Of a stretch of DNA of 64,000 nucleotides, positions 11,323 to 24,663 are shown piece by piece. The stretch is taken from contig CM068314.1 of the NCBI GenBank assembly GCA_034766995.1, forward strand, positions 22,962,284 through 23,026,283. The letters are read 5' to 3'. Position 1 is the first letter of the stretch. Each line of letters begins with the position of its first letter. Made by a program: the position numbers and the translations under genes. A model generated the notes under the pieces. That model saw only the letters and a program-made list of their open reading frames with translations. It ran no database searches and was not told where the DNA came from. Source of the DNA: Acanthacorydalis orientalis (Eukaryota > Arthropoda > Insecta > Megaloptera > Corydalidae).

Positions 11323-12994
11323 ATATATATATTCTAATTAAAAATATTTAATAAACGTTTATTAATTATTGAATTGATTGATGGCGATGCCATTATACTT
11401 AGAATTTTAAACATAAAAAAATGTTTCGGTACTTTGGTGCTTTGAAGACGACAGTATCGTTATCGAAATGCGCATAAGCAACAATTGTAAATGATCAGTA
11501 GCATTTATTGAAAATATTTAATCATTTTTTGTGCTTTTTAGGGTGAAAAAGAATTCATTGTTGAAAGTGAATTTGGCCATAGTGTTATAATTGTATTGTG
11601 AGAAAAAAATAATTAAAACTATATTATACTAGTTGATCTCTTAAATTATCGAGTGATGAAACTATCGAGATCAGTGTATATATATATATGTATAAAGTCA
11701 TTGTTATATTTAAGTTTTGATATTTTTCTGATACATTTATCCTACCTTTTCATATATGTTACCTATGTATGTGTATAGGCGGTGCCATAAATGATAATTA
11801 ATCTTTTCTAAAGCACTAGGGCAATTTGCTACTATTTTTTATAAATAACTAATTCATTTAAAAATACAAATTATAATTACGAGCATGTTCAAATCGAACT
11901 TTCTACAAAATATTTTTCTTATTTCTTTTTTAATTAGTATGATTTTACCTGATTTTTATAAATATTTCTGTTAGAATGTATAATTAAATGTAAGGCAATT
12001 AAAATTTAAAATAACTAAATGAAAAAGGAAATTAAATTAATTCCATCGTATGGTAATGAATGCTATAAACGAGTGTATTTATTATAAATACTTTTTGTAA
12101 GGCGTATTTATTTCATTTATCCATCAACTTATTTAAAATAGATTACGAATATTAAACAGTTTACATTTTATATGTAAAAAGAACAACGTACTATGAAAGT
12201 CAATCCTTGTGGTACAAATCAAATACAATTCTATACTTTGTATATCGTAAACATGAATTGTAAAATGGAAAGTAGTACCACATGTGAAATTCGTAAAAAA
12301 AATTATAAAGTTTACCGTTAAGCATGTTTAACAAATAAAAACACATGTGCTTGTAATGCATATTTGTTTCAGAAGTGTTCCAGTTAAAATTTCTGTGACC
12401 TACTAATCGCATGCACTTCTAACTTGAAAATAGTGCCAGCTGAATTTTGGCATCGTGTGCTATTTTGTTGCTTTTTTCAATGTTTTGTGTTTTGCAAATA
12501 AACTTTAAAATATAAAAGTTCAATAGGTACATTTCATACATGCATATACATCAAGAGAAATAACTAAAACTAAGTTAAAATTAAGTTATAAAGGCATGTT
12601 ATATACTACTGTTCTATGAATAACTAATGAAATGTATGTGTGGATAACAATTATGCAAAAAAATATGATAATGTGAAGTATTTAAAATGATTCCAAACAT
12701 TAAAAACCAGTTTAATATAAAATTTACTAATATAAATATTCGAAACACATTTCACTACTTACATTATCTTTACCCGACTATATTTTTATTGTAAATATGA
12801 AACCGTGTGTTAATATGTAGATGAGATTATTTGAAATGTGACGTGTGTAGTCCCATATGAATAATTATTTCAAATAACTGAAATTTAGTTTGAGTTAGTT
12901 TGACATTGTTTATGAACAACGGTAATTAATTATTACGTAATAAAAATAATAAACCTTTTGATATGAAGAGTAAATAGAAATTATTTTAAATAGC

Positions 12995-12997
<3 letters not shown>

Positions 12998-13039
<42 letters not shown>
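12998..13039. repeat. (TA)n microsatellite with purine-tract edge
   Basis: 42 bp of TA directly followed by a roughly 40-bp G/A-only stretch (GACAGAGAGAGAATGAGA...) to about 13079, broken by few pyrimidines. Confidence 0.95.
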
Positions 13040-13043
<4 letters not shown>

Positions 13044-13504
13044 GAGAGAGAATGAGATAGAAAGGAGAGGATAGAGGGATTACTTTGTTCAATAAATGTT
13101 ATTATTTAAACAAATTAATAACTTATATTTTATGTAAATACTTTTTTAAATTGTGAAACATTTATTAATTCAAAAATAATTTCTGTAAAATAAAGAGGAA
13201 CATAATTTTAAATAAATCATTTTTATCCAACAAATCTGTTAAATATACATTTACATGAAATTAATTCCATTTTGATATTCATCAAAGTAAATTGTATTAT
13301 CTTTATGGTATATAGGTCCTGTTTACTCGTTAAATAATAGCGGTTTTCTAAGAACTGTTACCTTGGAAATGTTTTACACAACATGTTCATCTGCAGTGAA
13401 ATAACATCAGTCAACATTTAAATCTCGTATTTTTGTTGAATATTTTATTATCTATAAATAATTTTTCTATATATTATCATGTATTTGTATAATATTATCA
13501 TTAC

Positions 13505-13508
<4 letters not shown>

Positions 13509-13567
<59 letters not shown>
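13509..13567. repeat. (TA)n microsatellite
   Basis: 59 bp, uninterrupted. A shorter 22-bp array is at 13992-14013. Confidence 0.97.
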
Positions 13568-13571
<4 letters not shown>

Positions 13572-14396
13572 ATTTAGACTCTTCTGTTGGATTACGTAAT
13601 TTGGTTGAGTAAGCAACTAATTTTGCGGATCGAATTTCGATAGAATGTATTATTTAATGCTGATGTTTTTTTTCAAATTCTAGAAAAGAGAAAATTATAT
13701 ATTAAAACAAAATCGATGTAGATTTGTTATTATAATTACGTTTATAAAGAATATGAGAACTGGTATAAAATGTCATCTTTTTTCTATTGTTCTTTGGTGG
13801 AATTTTTTCCTAGAAGAATCAGTATTGTCTTTTAAATTCTGATTTTTTTCAAATCTAAACTTTAATAAAACGTTTTAATAGAAGTATGCACTTTCTGACA
13901 TAAATATTGTACTGGTTATTATTATCTTACTGTAATCTGATATTATTATATTATTCTAATCTTACAATAATCACAAATACTATGACGATAAATATATATA
14001 TATATATATATATTATTTTATTGATTTTGCGACTTGATTATGTTACAAGTCTGTGTTACGACATTTGTTCAATACAATTAATACTCTTTCAGAAATACAA
14101 ACTCTATTAGTTAGACTTTTACATCTATTTTCAGTTTCGAATACATATTTCAATGTATAAATATTGTAAATCGATCGGCAAAGAAATTATTTGTTTTCGA
14201 ATCTATAAATCATTCGTATATTTTTAATGTTTGATTGTATTGTTATTGATTTGTTAACATTCTTTTTTATATTCTTCTTGCAAGTCTAATAAATTGTCAA
14301 CAAAATTCTTGGCACTTGTAAACTGAATTTATGTTGTACTCAGCATGTGTATATTACTTAATAATAATTGTATATTTTTTATTTTTAATCTCTATT

Positions 14397-14398
<2 letters not shown>

Positions 14399-14449
<51 letters not shown>
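14399..14449. repeat. (TA)n microsatellite
   Basis: 51 bp, uninterrupted, ended by TGCG. Confidence 0.97.
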
Positions 14450-14452
<3 letters not shown>

Positions 14453-14960
14453 TTATTTTTTATTTAAAAAAAAATAATATGAAAAATCATATACTTATCA
14501 ATTCTTATATTAAGAAAGACAGTTTTGACCACTTAATGAGATTTTAAGACCTCGTATTTTAAAATAACTTCTGTAAACAAAAACATGTATTTGACTGTCT
14601 CAATTATGAAATTGAAAATCACGTTAGTAATTTTTTCGTTTCAAATTTTAGTGCATCCTTTGTAATCCCAATTAGAAGCGAAAAATGTTAAAAATCAACA
14701 GATTATGCATTAATAATTTATTATAATTAGTTAAATCTTACAAACTGTATGTTAACTATTTATGTATGTGTACAGAATGTGAGTGAATTTTTAATAGTAG
14801 TATGATGAGAATAATTGTGAATTACTTTTTTTTACAGTTTTAATCTCATATTCGTTAATCTTATCAGGTTATTTAATTTAATCATATATTTAATATTTAT
14901 TATTTGTAGAATATTTTAATAAATACAAAAAATACATTTCAGATCATCAATAAAAAAATA

Positions 14961-14962
<2 letters not shown>

Positions 14963-15025
<63 letters not shown>

Positions 15026-15044
15026 TTTCAATCAATAAAAAGAA

Positions 15045-15090
<46 letters not shown>
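14963..15090. repeat. Double (TA)n array with duplicated spacer
   Basis: Arrays of 61 bp (14963-15023) and 41 bp (15050-15090) are separated by 26 bp. The spacer contains ATCAATAAAAAGAAATAT, which repeats the left flank ATCAATAAAAAAATATC, so the pair looks like a tandem duplication of flank plus array. Confidence 0.93.
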
Positions 15091-15092
<2 letters not shown>

Positions 15093-15156
15093 TTTTATTT
15101 ATTCACAACATTTTAGTGTGCACATTCTTTGCATGGTTATTACAATAATATACGAC
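15088..15156 (+). repeat. Conserved (TA)n flank, copy 1
   Basis: The roughly 65 bp after the array (TATCTTTTTATTTATTCACAA ... GTGCACATTCTTTGCATGGT ... TTACAATAATA) recur with only a few mismatches at 16407-16475, again directly after a (TA)n array. They are two copies of one dispersed repeat. Confidence 0.9.
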
Positions 15157-16368
15157 ATCATGTATGAAATTATCAACTATTAATGTGTGAATGTTTAAGG
15201 GTGTTTTAATATAAAAATGTATTAAATAGGTGTAATTATTATAATATGGAATCCGACAATGTTCTTTTTGAAGACAAATTAATTATTAAATTAGAAAAAT
15301 AAGTAACTTTTTCATAATTTTTCGTTTTCTAACACAGTTCCGTAATTTCTGTTTCATTTTATTTTTTTAAAATATACAATTTTATAAAATATTTACATTC
15401 ATTTGCATCTATACAAAGAATTGTCATAATACTTTTAACATTGTTTTACCATCTCTTAAAGTAAAATTATATTTGCGTGTTCTTTTGGCATTACTTATGA
15501 TAACATTGTTATTGTAAATTAGAAAAAACTGTACTTTTTTTACTGAAAATTACATACAAGTTATATTATCTAAAATAGAAAATAAAAATATTTAAAATGT
15601 TCATGCATTTGTTATAAATAAATAGTTTAAAGTACAAGTAATTATTTTTTATTAAAAAACTTTTATTTTTAAAATATATTTTTTAAAGATTTGTAAAATG
15701 TATAAATCTTTCATGAAAACAACAAATATGATGCTTCGGTGTTATACTTTCTTTTATAGAAAAAAATCGATTTTTATGAAGTAATGTTTGCATTAAAATA
15801 ATAATTAAAATGTTCCATTTAAAAACTGTACTTGATGAATTAATGAAAAAAAATGTTAACAAAAACTGATTTGAAAACACATCAGGGCAGATCAATATTT
15901 AATTTTCTGAAATGGAGATGAAATTTATATAGAAAACATTATATCTTTTAATGGAAACACATTCAAAATAAATGATTTGATGAATAAACTCAGTTTTTGA
16001 GATTGTGATTCATTTTATAGCTGTAAACGTATGTTTTATATCAACAGAATAATGAATATCTTTTTATAAATATGAAAAATATTTTTATATGAGGCCTTGT
16101 AAGTTAATACCGTAAAATGTTTTAAAAGTCTAAATTAGACTCTTCCAAGTGTTTTTATTTTTAATATATATATACACATATATCTTTATTTGATGTCTTA
16201 AAGAAAAATACGATCTAGTTGATTGTTTTTGTATAAAAAGTAATTCTAATTTCCAAAATGTATTTCTTATAAAACATTCAATATGAAATTGTTTTGAAAG
16301 TAAGACTACAAAGTTGTAAATGTTTGAATGTAAATTAAAAAAAATAATTTTTATAAGAAATACATACA

Positions 16369-16372
<4 letters not shown>

Positions 16373-16409
<37 letters not shown>
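16373..16409. repeat. (TA)n microsatellite
   Basis: 37 bp; its right flank is copy 2 of the conserved flank. Confidence 0.97.
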
Positions 16410-16411
<2 letters not shown>

Positions 16412-16475
16412 TTTTATTTATTCATAACATTTTAATGTGCACATTCTTTGCATGATTATTACAATAATAATATAT
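16407..16475 (+). repeat. Conserved (TA)n flank, copy 2
   Basis: It matches 15088-15156 over about 65 bp (differences include CAC/CAT, TTAG/TTAA, GGTT/GATT). The copies diverge after TTACAATAATA, which marks the edge of the shared unit. Confidence 0.9.
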
Positions 16476-16625
16476 ACTTTTTGTTAACTTGGAATGTTAC
16501 AAATGTTATTCACATGATCTGTATGCTAATTATGTTACATCTCAAGAATGTTAAATGGTCATTTTTTGTATAACTAGATATATTAAGTAATTATGCGTAT
16601 ATTTTTTTCTTTTACTTACTCGCAC

Positions 16626-16626
<1 letters not shown>

Positions 16627-16696
<70 letters not shown>
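16627..16696. repeat. (TA)n microsatellite
   Basis: 70 bp, one of the longest uninterrupted arrays in the window; preceded by CGCACG. Confidence 0.97.
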
Positions 16697-16700
<4 letters not shown>

Positions 16701-16959
16701 TTTTAGTGTATATCAGAGAATGTGTTTGTGATAAAAAAAGGATGTAATAAACGTACATTTTAAGCGACAGCCTTATTTGTATTGTAAAAACATAATTTAT
16801 TCTGAAATTACATTTTTTACTTCCTGAACTTTAATAGGTCAGCAGTATGTATATGATTTATTTTCCATGTTAGAGCTTTATTGCTATCGTACTTTTCAAC
16901 CCTCGCTAAATACAACATAAATGAGATATTCTCTAAACAGCTTCAGATAATCACATTTG

Positions 16960-17060
16960 CTGTCCTGTGTGACCTTAGCAGTTAAAGGGCCCTTGCCGCA
17001 GGAACAATTGGATAACTTCATTTAAAGTTGACAGAGACACAGTACTGTTACGTCTGGATA
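16960..17060. other. Higher-GC island, origin unknown
   Basis: It contains GGGCCCTTGCCGCAGG-type sequence, unlike its surroundings. On the minus strand a short open stretch (R-N-S-T-V-S-L-S-T-L-N-E-V-I-Q-L-F-L-R) follows an acceptor-like TTTATATCCAG, but it ends in a stop after about 25 codons. It is probably an eroded transposon or a chance event; I do not recognise it. Confidence 0.2.
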
Positions 17061-17269
17061 TAAATGTGCTTGCTAACAATTTATATTGTTGTGTGTTCGT
17101 TGTTAACTTACTACAAACATATTGGTTCGTTTGTTTTATCATTAATCAATTTTTTTATATTACAAATACATTTTTCGTTTGTTACAAATATATGGTTTTA
17201 TTTTTTTTTATCATCGATTATATTTTTTATAGACATAAAAGTATATTTTGATAAATTCATGTTTTTTTT

Positions 17270-17283
17270 GTGCACGCGTGCAC
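17270..17283. repeat. Perfect 14-bp palindrome of alternating purine/pyrimidine
   Basis: GTGCACGCGTGCAC equals its own reverse complement and alternates purine and pyrimidine, continuing into GCACGCA. It can form a cruciform or Z-DNA in principle. Confidence 0.95.
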
Positions 17284-17299
17284 GCACGCAAGTTTCCCA

Positions 17300-20200
17300 T
17301 ATTTATACGCACACATATATTTATATACACACATATACTTATATGTATATAGACTGCGTTTACGTAGAATATATATAGACTATTTAAATGACATAGTTTC
17401 ACTCGTTATAAGAACGAAGTCGTTTTTTACAGAATGTGATGTTTAATGCTCTTATAAAATTGTAATTACCATGTAATAATATTTTATAAAAAATAAAATA
17501 ACAAAGGTTAGGAAATAATTTTCATAATTATTAATAATAATTAAATATAAATCGAATCTGGTAGCATGGATTCCGTTTGAATAAAATCTAAGGAAAGTTC
17601 ATTGTTGTATTATAAAATATTTTTTTTAGTATACTATTTTTAATAGTTTTTAAATTATTGTAATATGACAAAGAGAAAGAATTATTGTCATATGACAAAC
17701 GCCTTTTGAAACAGCTAGGTATGTAGACAATTAAGATTCGATTAATGCATTTAAATGGTTCACATATAGGAGTAGTAATCACTGAGTCGTTGGTAACATA
17801 AGTTAGAACTATTTTATATCCTTTTGGTTACATTTCCTTTTTGTAATAATAAGCGTTTTGACTGCTAATAACTTTATTTGTTGATATATTAAAAAAAGAC
17901 GTGTATACGTTAATAAATATTAAGTATTCTATAATGTTTTCATGAACATTTATTTAAATTTTCACATTTAATGTGTAAACCTTGTAGTTTTTTAATGTCG
18001 ACACGATATGAAAAAGACTAATGTAAATGATATATATATATATTAAGGTATGTCATATAAATTCAAGTCAAATAATTGAGAGTGTACAATATATTCTACA
18101 CTGAAAAGTGGTTATTAATTTTTTAGTAAAAATTAAAAAAAAACAGACACGAATATATAAAATACACGTGTACATATTCTGGTTTATGTATACTCTAATC
18201 AATATTCTAATAACATAATTGTATATCTACGATGTATATATTTTATGTAAAAAGATTTTCATTAACAAAAAAAAATATTTACAAGAAATTCTTGTGTAGG
18301 TTTGTAATTTTATTAACGCGGTTTTATATTAAACTTGTGTAATTTTCAAAGTAATTTAATCCGACAGTCTGAATTATATTTTTTGCTTGACCTTCAGTTA
18401 ATCGAGATGCTTTATTTTCATTAAAATGTAGTCAGTACATTTGTAGTTTTTTGCATACATCCGCCCACATATGGTAAGTAAGAATGCTATTAAAGAAATA
18501 AATGTATTTACTCGTCATTGAAGTAGTCAGTATTCATCATACTATTTTAGTACAGTAGATGTAAGTTAATTTATTTAACTGACAATTCGTTATTTATTAC
18601 ACTTTTAAGATCTTGTGTTCGTTAACTGACATTTTAATATATTTTATTAATGAAAGTGCAATTTTTAAAAAAGAAAAATCTTTTATCTGTGGCAATTACT
18701 ATAAAAAAATGTATATTCCATTTGAATAACTGCTTTTAATTTTTTAAAAGTCATATTTGAAAAAGAGATCAAAAATGTATAGAAAATTAATAATTAATTT
18801 CATGACATCAAGGGTGTTGAAATATGTTAAAAATGTATTTTTTTTAAACCGTAAAAACTTTTAACTTTGTTCCAAAAAAGCTCTTTTCGTTTAAAACTTT
18901 TCTTTTATAACAAGTTATGTAGATATTCTTTTGAATGGCATTTTCAAAACCTTACATGAAGTGTAAGTCATTAAATTTATACAACACATTAAATAAATAA
19001 ATGAACTGAATGAAGATTTTATCCATAATATATTTACACTTTTCTAAGTCTTTATTAACAAAATTAATATCGTTAAATGATTTCTAAACATGTCTTACTT
19101 TTGACCGACAAAGCATAATATTTTTTTCAGTAGTTAAAAATATTCCAGAGTAATTTTTAAAATATTTGCATTTCTTAATAGAATAGTAACTCTATATTTT
19201 TTGATAATATCTCGAATTACTTTTTGAAAAATCAATTAGTTGAAAGTATTAAATTTAACTTGAACAGGAAAACGGAACTTACTCTAAACGTTGCATTAAA
19301 AGCCATTATGATTACGTATATATACATTTCTCATACATATTCATTATTTTTTATTATATTTGCAATATAACCCATATTACTCAAGTTACTAACTTTTCAG
19401 CAAACTATTAAAATAACAAATTGTAATTCTTTCAATGTGTGTGTCATTTTCCGAAAGGTCTATAAATATTAACAGGAAATAAGTTGAAAAAATATAAACT
19501 ATTGTGAATTTACAGGTTGTACATTTAATATTTTACAATAACCCACATCTACATTTGACGTTTTGTGATCTCGTTTTCAAGTTAATCACTTAAATTTAAA
19601 ATTTAATTTTAATTTAAATTTTTTAGAGAGATTTTATGTAAAACAGTGTTAATTTATTATTTTATTCAATGGTAACCTTTTTAATAATGAAGTACTGATA
19701 TTTAAGTATCTATGTAATTAATGATAAGTATTTTAATTGAAACATTATATTCTTATAGTTTTTTTTTTTAAATACTTATAATATTTTTGCATTTTAATAA
19801 AAACTTTATTGGTTTTGTATTATAATTTTAATTATCTTTCTTGAAAGAATGTGCAGATAATTATGTAGCTCAGATAGTGTATTAGTTTTCAGCTGATTTG
19901 ATCTGACACTTGTGGTGTATAAATTGTATTTTAAAAAATCTTTTAATGGTTTCGAAGGTTGCTTGTTTATATTTGTAAATTAGAGATTTCACAATGCTAA
20001 TATGTAGGACAAAAAGAACTACATAAAGTCCTATGATTTAATTTTAAAATCCTCTATTCAGTAACCATTTAAAGTTACCATTTACAAAAATTAAATAGTA
20101 TTATATATTATTGTTTTGAAAAAAATGATACAACATTGAAATAATCTGGAATTTATTATAGTTGTATATATTTTTTATTGAACTTATTGAATAAAAAATA

Positions 20201-20309
20201 TGTATAAGGCTTTTTTTAAGAAAATAGTTTGTTTAAAATTTTTAAAACCTTATAATGTAATAAAATTAGGTAGTTGTGAAAATACTCAATATTATTTCAC
20301 TTTTATTCG
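17300..20309. other. AT-rich non-coding stretch, almost free of long (TA)n arrays
   Basis: About 3 kb with only a 13-bp TA run (18031-18043) and a near-palindromic AAATTTAAAATTTAATTTTAA region at about 19590-19620. I see no coding potential, transposon terminus or RNA gene. Confidence 0.6.
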
Positions 20310-20960
20310 GTTATTACTTGCAGTGCAGATTATACACTCAATTACTTACCCGGTCAGGACAGAGTTTATATCCGCTTGATCGATCAACTGAATGAACTTA
20401 AACCAGTTCCTTCAGTTTTTTAAGCAAATGCACGCTATGTTTAAAATTGCAGGCCCAGTACCATCTACAATTTTTTTTTTAATATAAAAACATAAGCTTA
20501 AAATTATAGACTAATTGTGTTTGTATTTTTTTCTCGAACAATAATTTGAATTCTCAAGTGAACGCTAAACGAATCATTTTTTTACTGTTGACAAATGAAA
20601 TATCAAATCAAAATAATCAAAATCTAATTCTGATGGGCCAATATCCTGACAGGTCCCATATGCGTGGGCTTTTTGCTGCATAGTAACGTACCTATACTGA
20701 ACGTTGTCTATATGAAACACGAAAGTGCAAAAGAGAAACGTACATTGGACAAGATCAATATTCTAGTTCGACGCATGAGTCCTACTGAGCTTACAAATGC
20801 ATAGCTCGTACCTTGTCTGACATGGTGTTCCTGACGAGTTCGAGGTAATGAATATTTGTCGTTACCTATAACATTTACTTTAAATTACAATTGTATTCTT
20901 ATGATAGTGTTAAGGGCACAGGTCAGAAAGTGTATAAAATTCGTGGTGTCACCGAGCGGT
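20310..20960. other. Complex island, possible transposon relic
   Basis: Two less AT-rich patches (20330-20465 and 20630-20850) stand out. On the minus strand the first ends at CTGACCGG|GTAAGT (about 20351-20344), a good-looking donor, but the open frames before it are short. Neither strand gives a protein I recognise; an eroded DNA transposon is as likely as an exon. Confidence 0.25.
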
Positions 20961-21441
20961 ATTGTTCTACATTTCAAGCTGTTTTTTTTTCAACAACAAA
21001 TAATATTTTACTTATGGATTAACTAAGATGTTTTCACAGCTTCTCAATCATTTGTTCTGAATTTTTATAGGCTTATCATATTTTATTGCATATATGTTAA
21101 TAAAATTGAAAAATATGTTATTATTTCTTAAACTTATCGATTTTTAATTTTTTCTATAACTTAATATTTATATTATAATTAAGAATTTCTATAGCTTGAA
21201 GATATATATTTAATAATATAATGTAATTCTAAAAGATCCACTAACAAGAATCTTGTTAGAATTTTGACATAAATTTTAACGAAGAAGAAGATGGTTTAAA
21301 ATACATTGAAAGAAACAACATTTATTTCAACTCATTATTTTTAATATAAAATGATGTTTTTATAAACAGCAACAAAATAAAGACATTGTTTATTACGTAA
21401 ATTAATTTTCATACGAATTTAATATCTCCAAAAGAAATCAT

Positions 21442-21516
21442 ATGTTCTTGGCTTTAGTCGTCGCATCGTTTCTCACACTAATGGTTATTTATACGAGATT
21501 ACTTACAAAATTTTAA
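21442..21516 (+). CDS. Candidate 24-residue hydrophobic micro-ORF
   Basis: An ATG opens a short frame with a hydrophobic core (MFLALVVASFLTLMVIY) followed by a basic end, like a single-pass membrane micropeptide or a signal-peptide exon. It is surrounded by AT-rich DNA, lacks other evidence and may be chance. Confidence 0.15.
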   Translation: MFLALVVASFLTLMVIYTRLLTKF

Positions 21517-21865
21517 TATATGTGAATTTATAGTACAACAATTAAATATTATTTACGGAATGTAGTTATTTGTAATTATATTTTACTATAAAAATTACAA
21601 GATCAAATCATTTGTTTTTTCATAAAAAAATATTTATTTTCTTTTTTTTTATTTATAAATTATATTTACAGAAAACATTTAAAAGTAACAAAATAGGTAT
21701 GTATAAAAAAAATCGGTGAAATTTTATTCAAAATATAGATGCAGACTTTGTAAAGATCAAAATTCTTTGATATTACTGTAACGTAATGTAATAGAAATAA
21801 TGCTTGATATGCTTTTAGTTTGCCTCTAGGAATGCAACAAGATAGTTGTGAGATATATTGAAGTT

Positions 21866-21912
21866 TATATATATATATATATATATGTATGTATATATAT
21901 ATATATATATAT
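21866..21912. repeat. (TA)n array interrupted by GTATG
   Basis: Two TA blocks of about 20 bp flank a TGTATGTA interruption. Confidence 0.94.
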
Positions 21913-23048
21913 CCATAGCATGTTATATCGATTTAATACATGTTAAAGGACTTCCAGGAAGTCTCCATCTATCGTCTTTCACCTTATTTCTCCAAAAGTA
22001 TGGTATTCATATTCAATTTTTATTCACATTTTCAATTTGAAAATGTATATAAAAATAAAAATGAACATGTAATTTCTATTGTTTATACTTTTAAACACTG
22101 TTTTTTTCTTATAAATAATAATTTAAATTGAAAATTGTGTAAACATTATTTATTTAACCATTTATGTGTATGAATTTGTGAAGCATTGATTTTAGAGATC
22201 GATATATGTAAATGTAAAATTATCTCCCCACAAGTGAATTGTCCTTTGCTCTCACACCTGAACAGGAGTTCATGGTATATATTATGTGACAAAATGTGAA
22301 TATATAGAGATTTTAAAATAAATAGGTAATTATCATATCTAGTGAGTATCTTTTTTATACTTGTATTTGAATTATATTTTAACATAAAATAAAAATCGTG
22401 AACATTCCTGGAAATTATTGTTTAAACTAAGACACTGCACATTTTGTATAGTCTAGAACACAATTTATTATAATTTTAGAAAATAAACTAAGTAGTTATA
22501 AAGTATTTAATTTATAAGACGAAATGATTATTATAAATAGTTGAATACGATTAAAATATATCCAAAGATTTTGAACGAAAACAATGATGCAATATGTATT
22601 TACGTCAATTATTCGTATAAAAACTTGTATGCATTTTGATCATAAATATTTTTTATTTCATTCATTATCATATTAAACAAATATCTACCTTCGTATACGT
22701 TGAAAATTATCAGTCATTTAAATATTTATCCACGTCTATAGATACGTACGTATTTTTCTATCTAGTGAAATGAACGCTGTATATATTAATAGAATAGTAA
22801 GTTGCGTTAAATTATCTACCAGTGTGTAGGTATTTGTTCCCATATGTCTTTATTTATTACTTTTGTAGATAACACTCTTTTATTGTAAATAATTATATAA
22901 CAATTGAACAGTTTGATTTCATATAAAAGAAAAATATTTATTTGTTTTCTACGTTAAGTAAACAATATTAACTTCATAGATATTTGACATTTTTTTCGTG
23001 GTTTAAGTACATTTATAGAAACAGTACAGATAATATTTTCTTTTTTAT

Positions 23049-23051
<3 letters not shown>

Positions 23052-23085
<34 letters not shown>
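23052..23085. repeat. (TA)n microsatellite
   Basis: 34 bp, uninterrupted; the left edge is TTATTAAA. Confidence 0.96.
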
Positions 23086-23088
<3 letters not shown>

Positions 23089-23675
23089 TAAATTTTAGAA
23101 GTCAAATTTATATAATATAAATACGCACAACATTGTAGTAGTTAATTTAACTATGAAACTTGTCAAGACTACGCCTAATTAACTGAAGTAACCTTAAAAA
23201 ATTGCACTCAAGCATGTCGATAACTCACTGACTGTTTAGAAATGTATATTGAGATTGTCTAAAATTTATGAGTGAAAATTAAATGTATTATTTATTTTTA
23301 ATTTACTGTTACTTAAATAAAGTAAATGTATTGACCAATAAACTTATTAAATTTCATGATATATCCACTTTTTTTTCTGTTTTAATATTTTTTCTTTATG
23401 TTCAGTTTAATTCATCTGTACGTAATTCATAAATTTTCACGGAACGTCTATATTAATGACTGTTCAGACGTTCATGAGTGTAATTTATGTTCATATTTAT
23501 GCGTCTACTCTCACTTTTCGTTGTTTCATATTTTTTTATTATTTTTTTTTTTTGTAGGTCACTTAGGAGTAGTTTCAGAAATACTTTATAACAAAAATAC
23601 GAAGTATCAAAAATGGTTCTGTACAGATAGTAATAAATTATTTTTTTATTTTTTTTTTCACGTTTCAGTTTATAA

Positions 23676-23838
<163 letters not shown>

Positions 23839-24164
23839 TTTTATTAAATACATTTCTTTTCAATTTTCGTATCCGGAAAAATGTAATATGATGAAATTAG
23901 TAATGGTGGCATATTTTTGATTAAAAATCGATAGGAAAACGAAATTATAGAAGCGTTGATATTTTATAAAATTCTTTTACATCTTACTGGGGTATGTAAT
24001 TATATAAACAGATTCAATTTAATTAAATTTTAGTCATCTTCATTATTTTATTTATATTTATGTGATAAATTTATAGTTGTTTGAACAACGAAATAGAATT
24101 TTTTTTCTAAAAAAAGAACAATTAAGGAACACGAGCTAAATATTTGAATTTTAAAAGATATTGC

Positions 24165-24663
24165 TAGGTTAAAAATTAATTCGGTTCCTTTACATTGAAT
24201 CAATCATAACTCCGATTTAAATTAAAATATTTCCTCGTCGTTTCAGGATTTTGAAATCCTAATCTTAATATTTAAAAATACTATATATCGTGCCCGAGTA
24301 GTTGGCATAACCTTATAAAACAGTAGTGAACACGATGGCGTCCGAAAAGTAGCATATTAGGTATTGCATACTTTTCGCATTGCTTTCGAAGAGCGGAAAT
24401 GATATGTTCAGCATTGGGGAAAGGTATTGTGATGCATAAAACATCCAAAAAATAGTAAAACAGTGTAAGACCTCCGAAAATGCATTACGACTTCATCGAC
24501 TCAAAGAAAACATATTTTTTCGACAAGAGATTTGTCAGTTATACGAAAGATGGATCAAAATTATACAAAATAATGGCGGATATTTTAAGAATTGAAATGT
24601 ATTCAGTTTTTCCATAAACAATTATTTTCTATAAAAAGAGTACCGAATTATATTGTACGTCTA
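24165..24663 (+). mobile_element. Internally deleted mariner element (mauritiana-type)
   Basis: About 500 bp bounded by TA dinucleotides (24165-24166 and 24662-24663), the expected target duplication. The termini are imperfect inverted repeats sharing TAATTCGGT. Inside, the plus strand has MASEK (then a stop), HIRYCILFA and EMICSALG-like pieces that match a mariner transposase N-terminus. These are joined to a C-terminal tail in two frames (...ENIFFRQEI, QLYERWIKIIQNNGGYF). The DNA-binding and catalytic core between them is missing. Confidence 0.75.
24312..24600 (+). pseudogene. Mariner transposase remnant, N- and C-termini fused by deletion
   Basis: The start codon at about 24334 is followed by a stop after five codons and further frameshifts. 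The C-terminal motif ERW-x-K-x-I-x-x-x-GGYF is the family's typical end. No active protein is possible. Confidence 0.75.

Noticed and set aside
19262..19330. Minus-strand MAFNATFR followed by GTAAGT as a tiny first exon
   Set aside because: Only eight codons, AT-rich surroundings and no other support.
20935..20960. tRNA-Ser-like word CCGAGCGGT
   Set aside because: No matching acceptor, anticodon or T arm could be folded around it.
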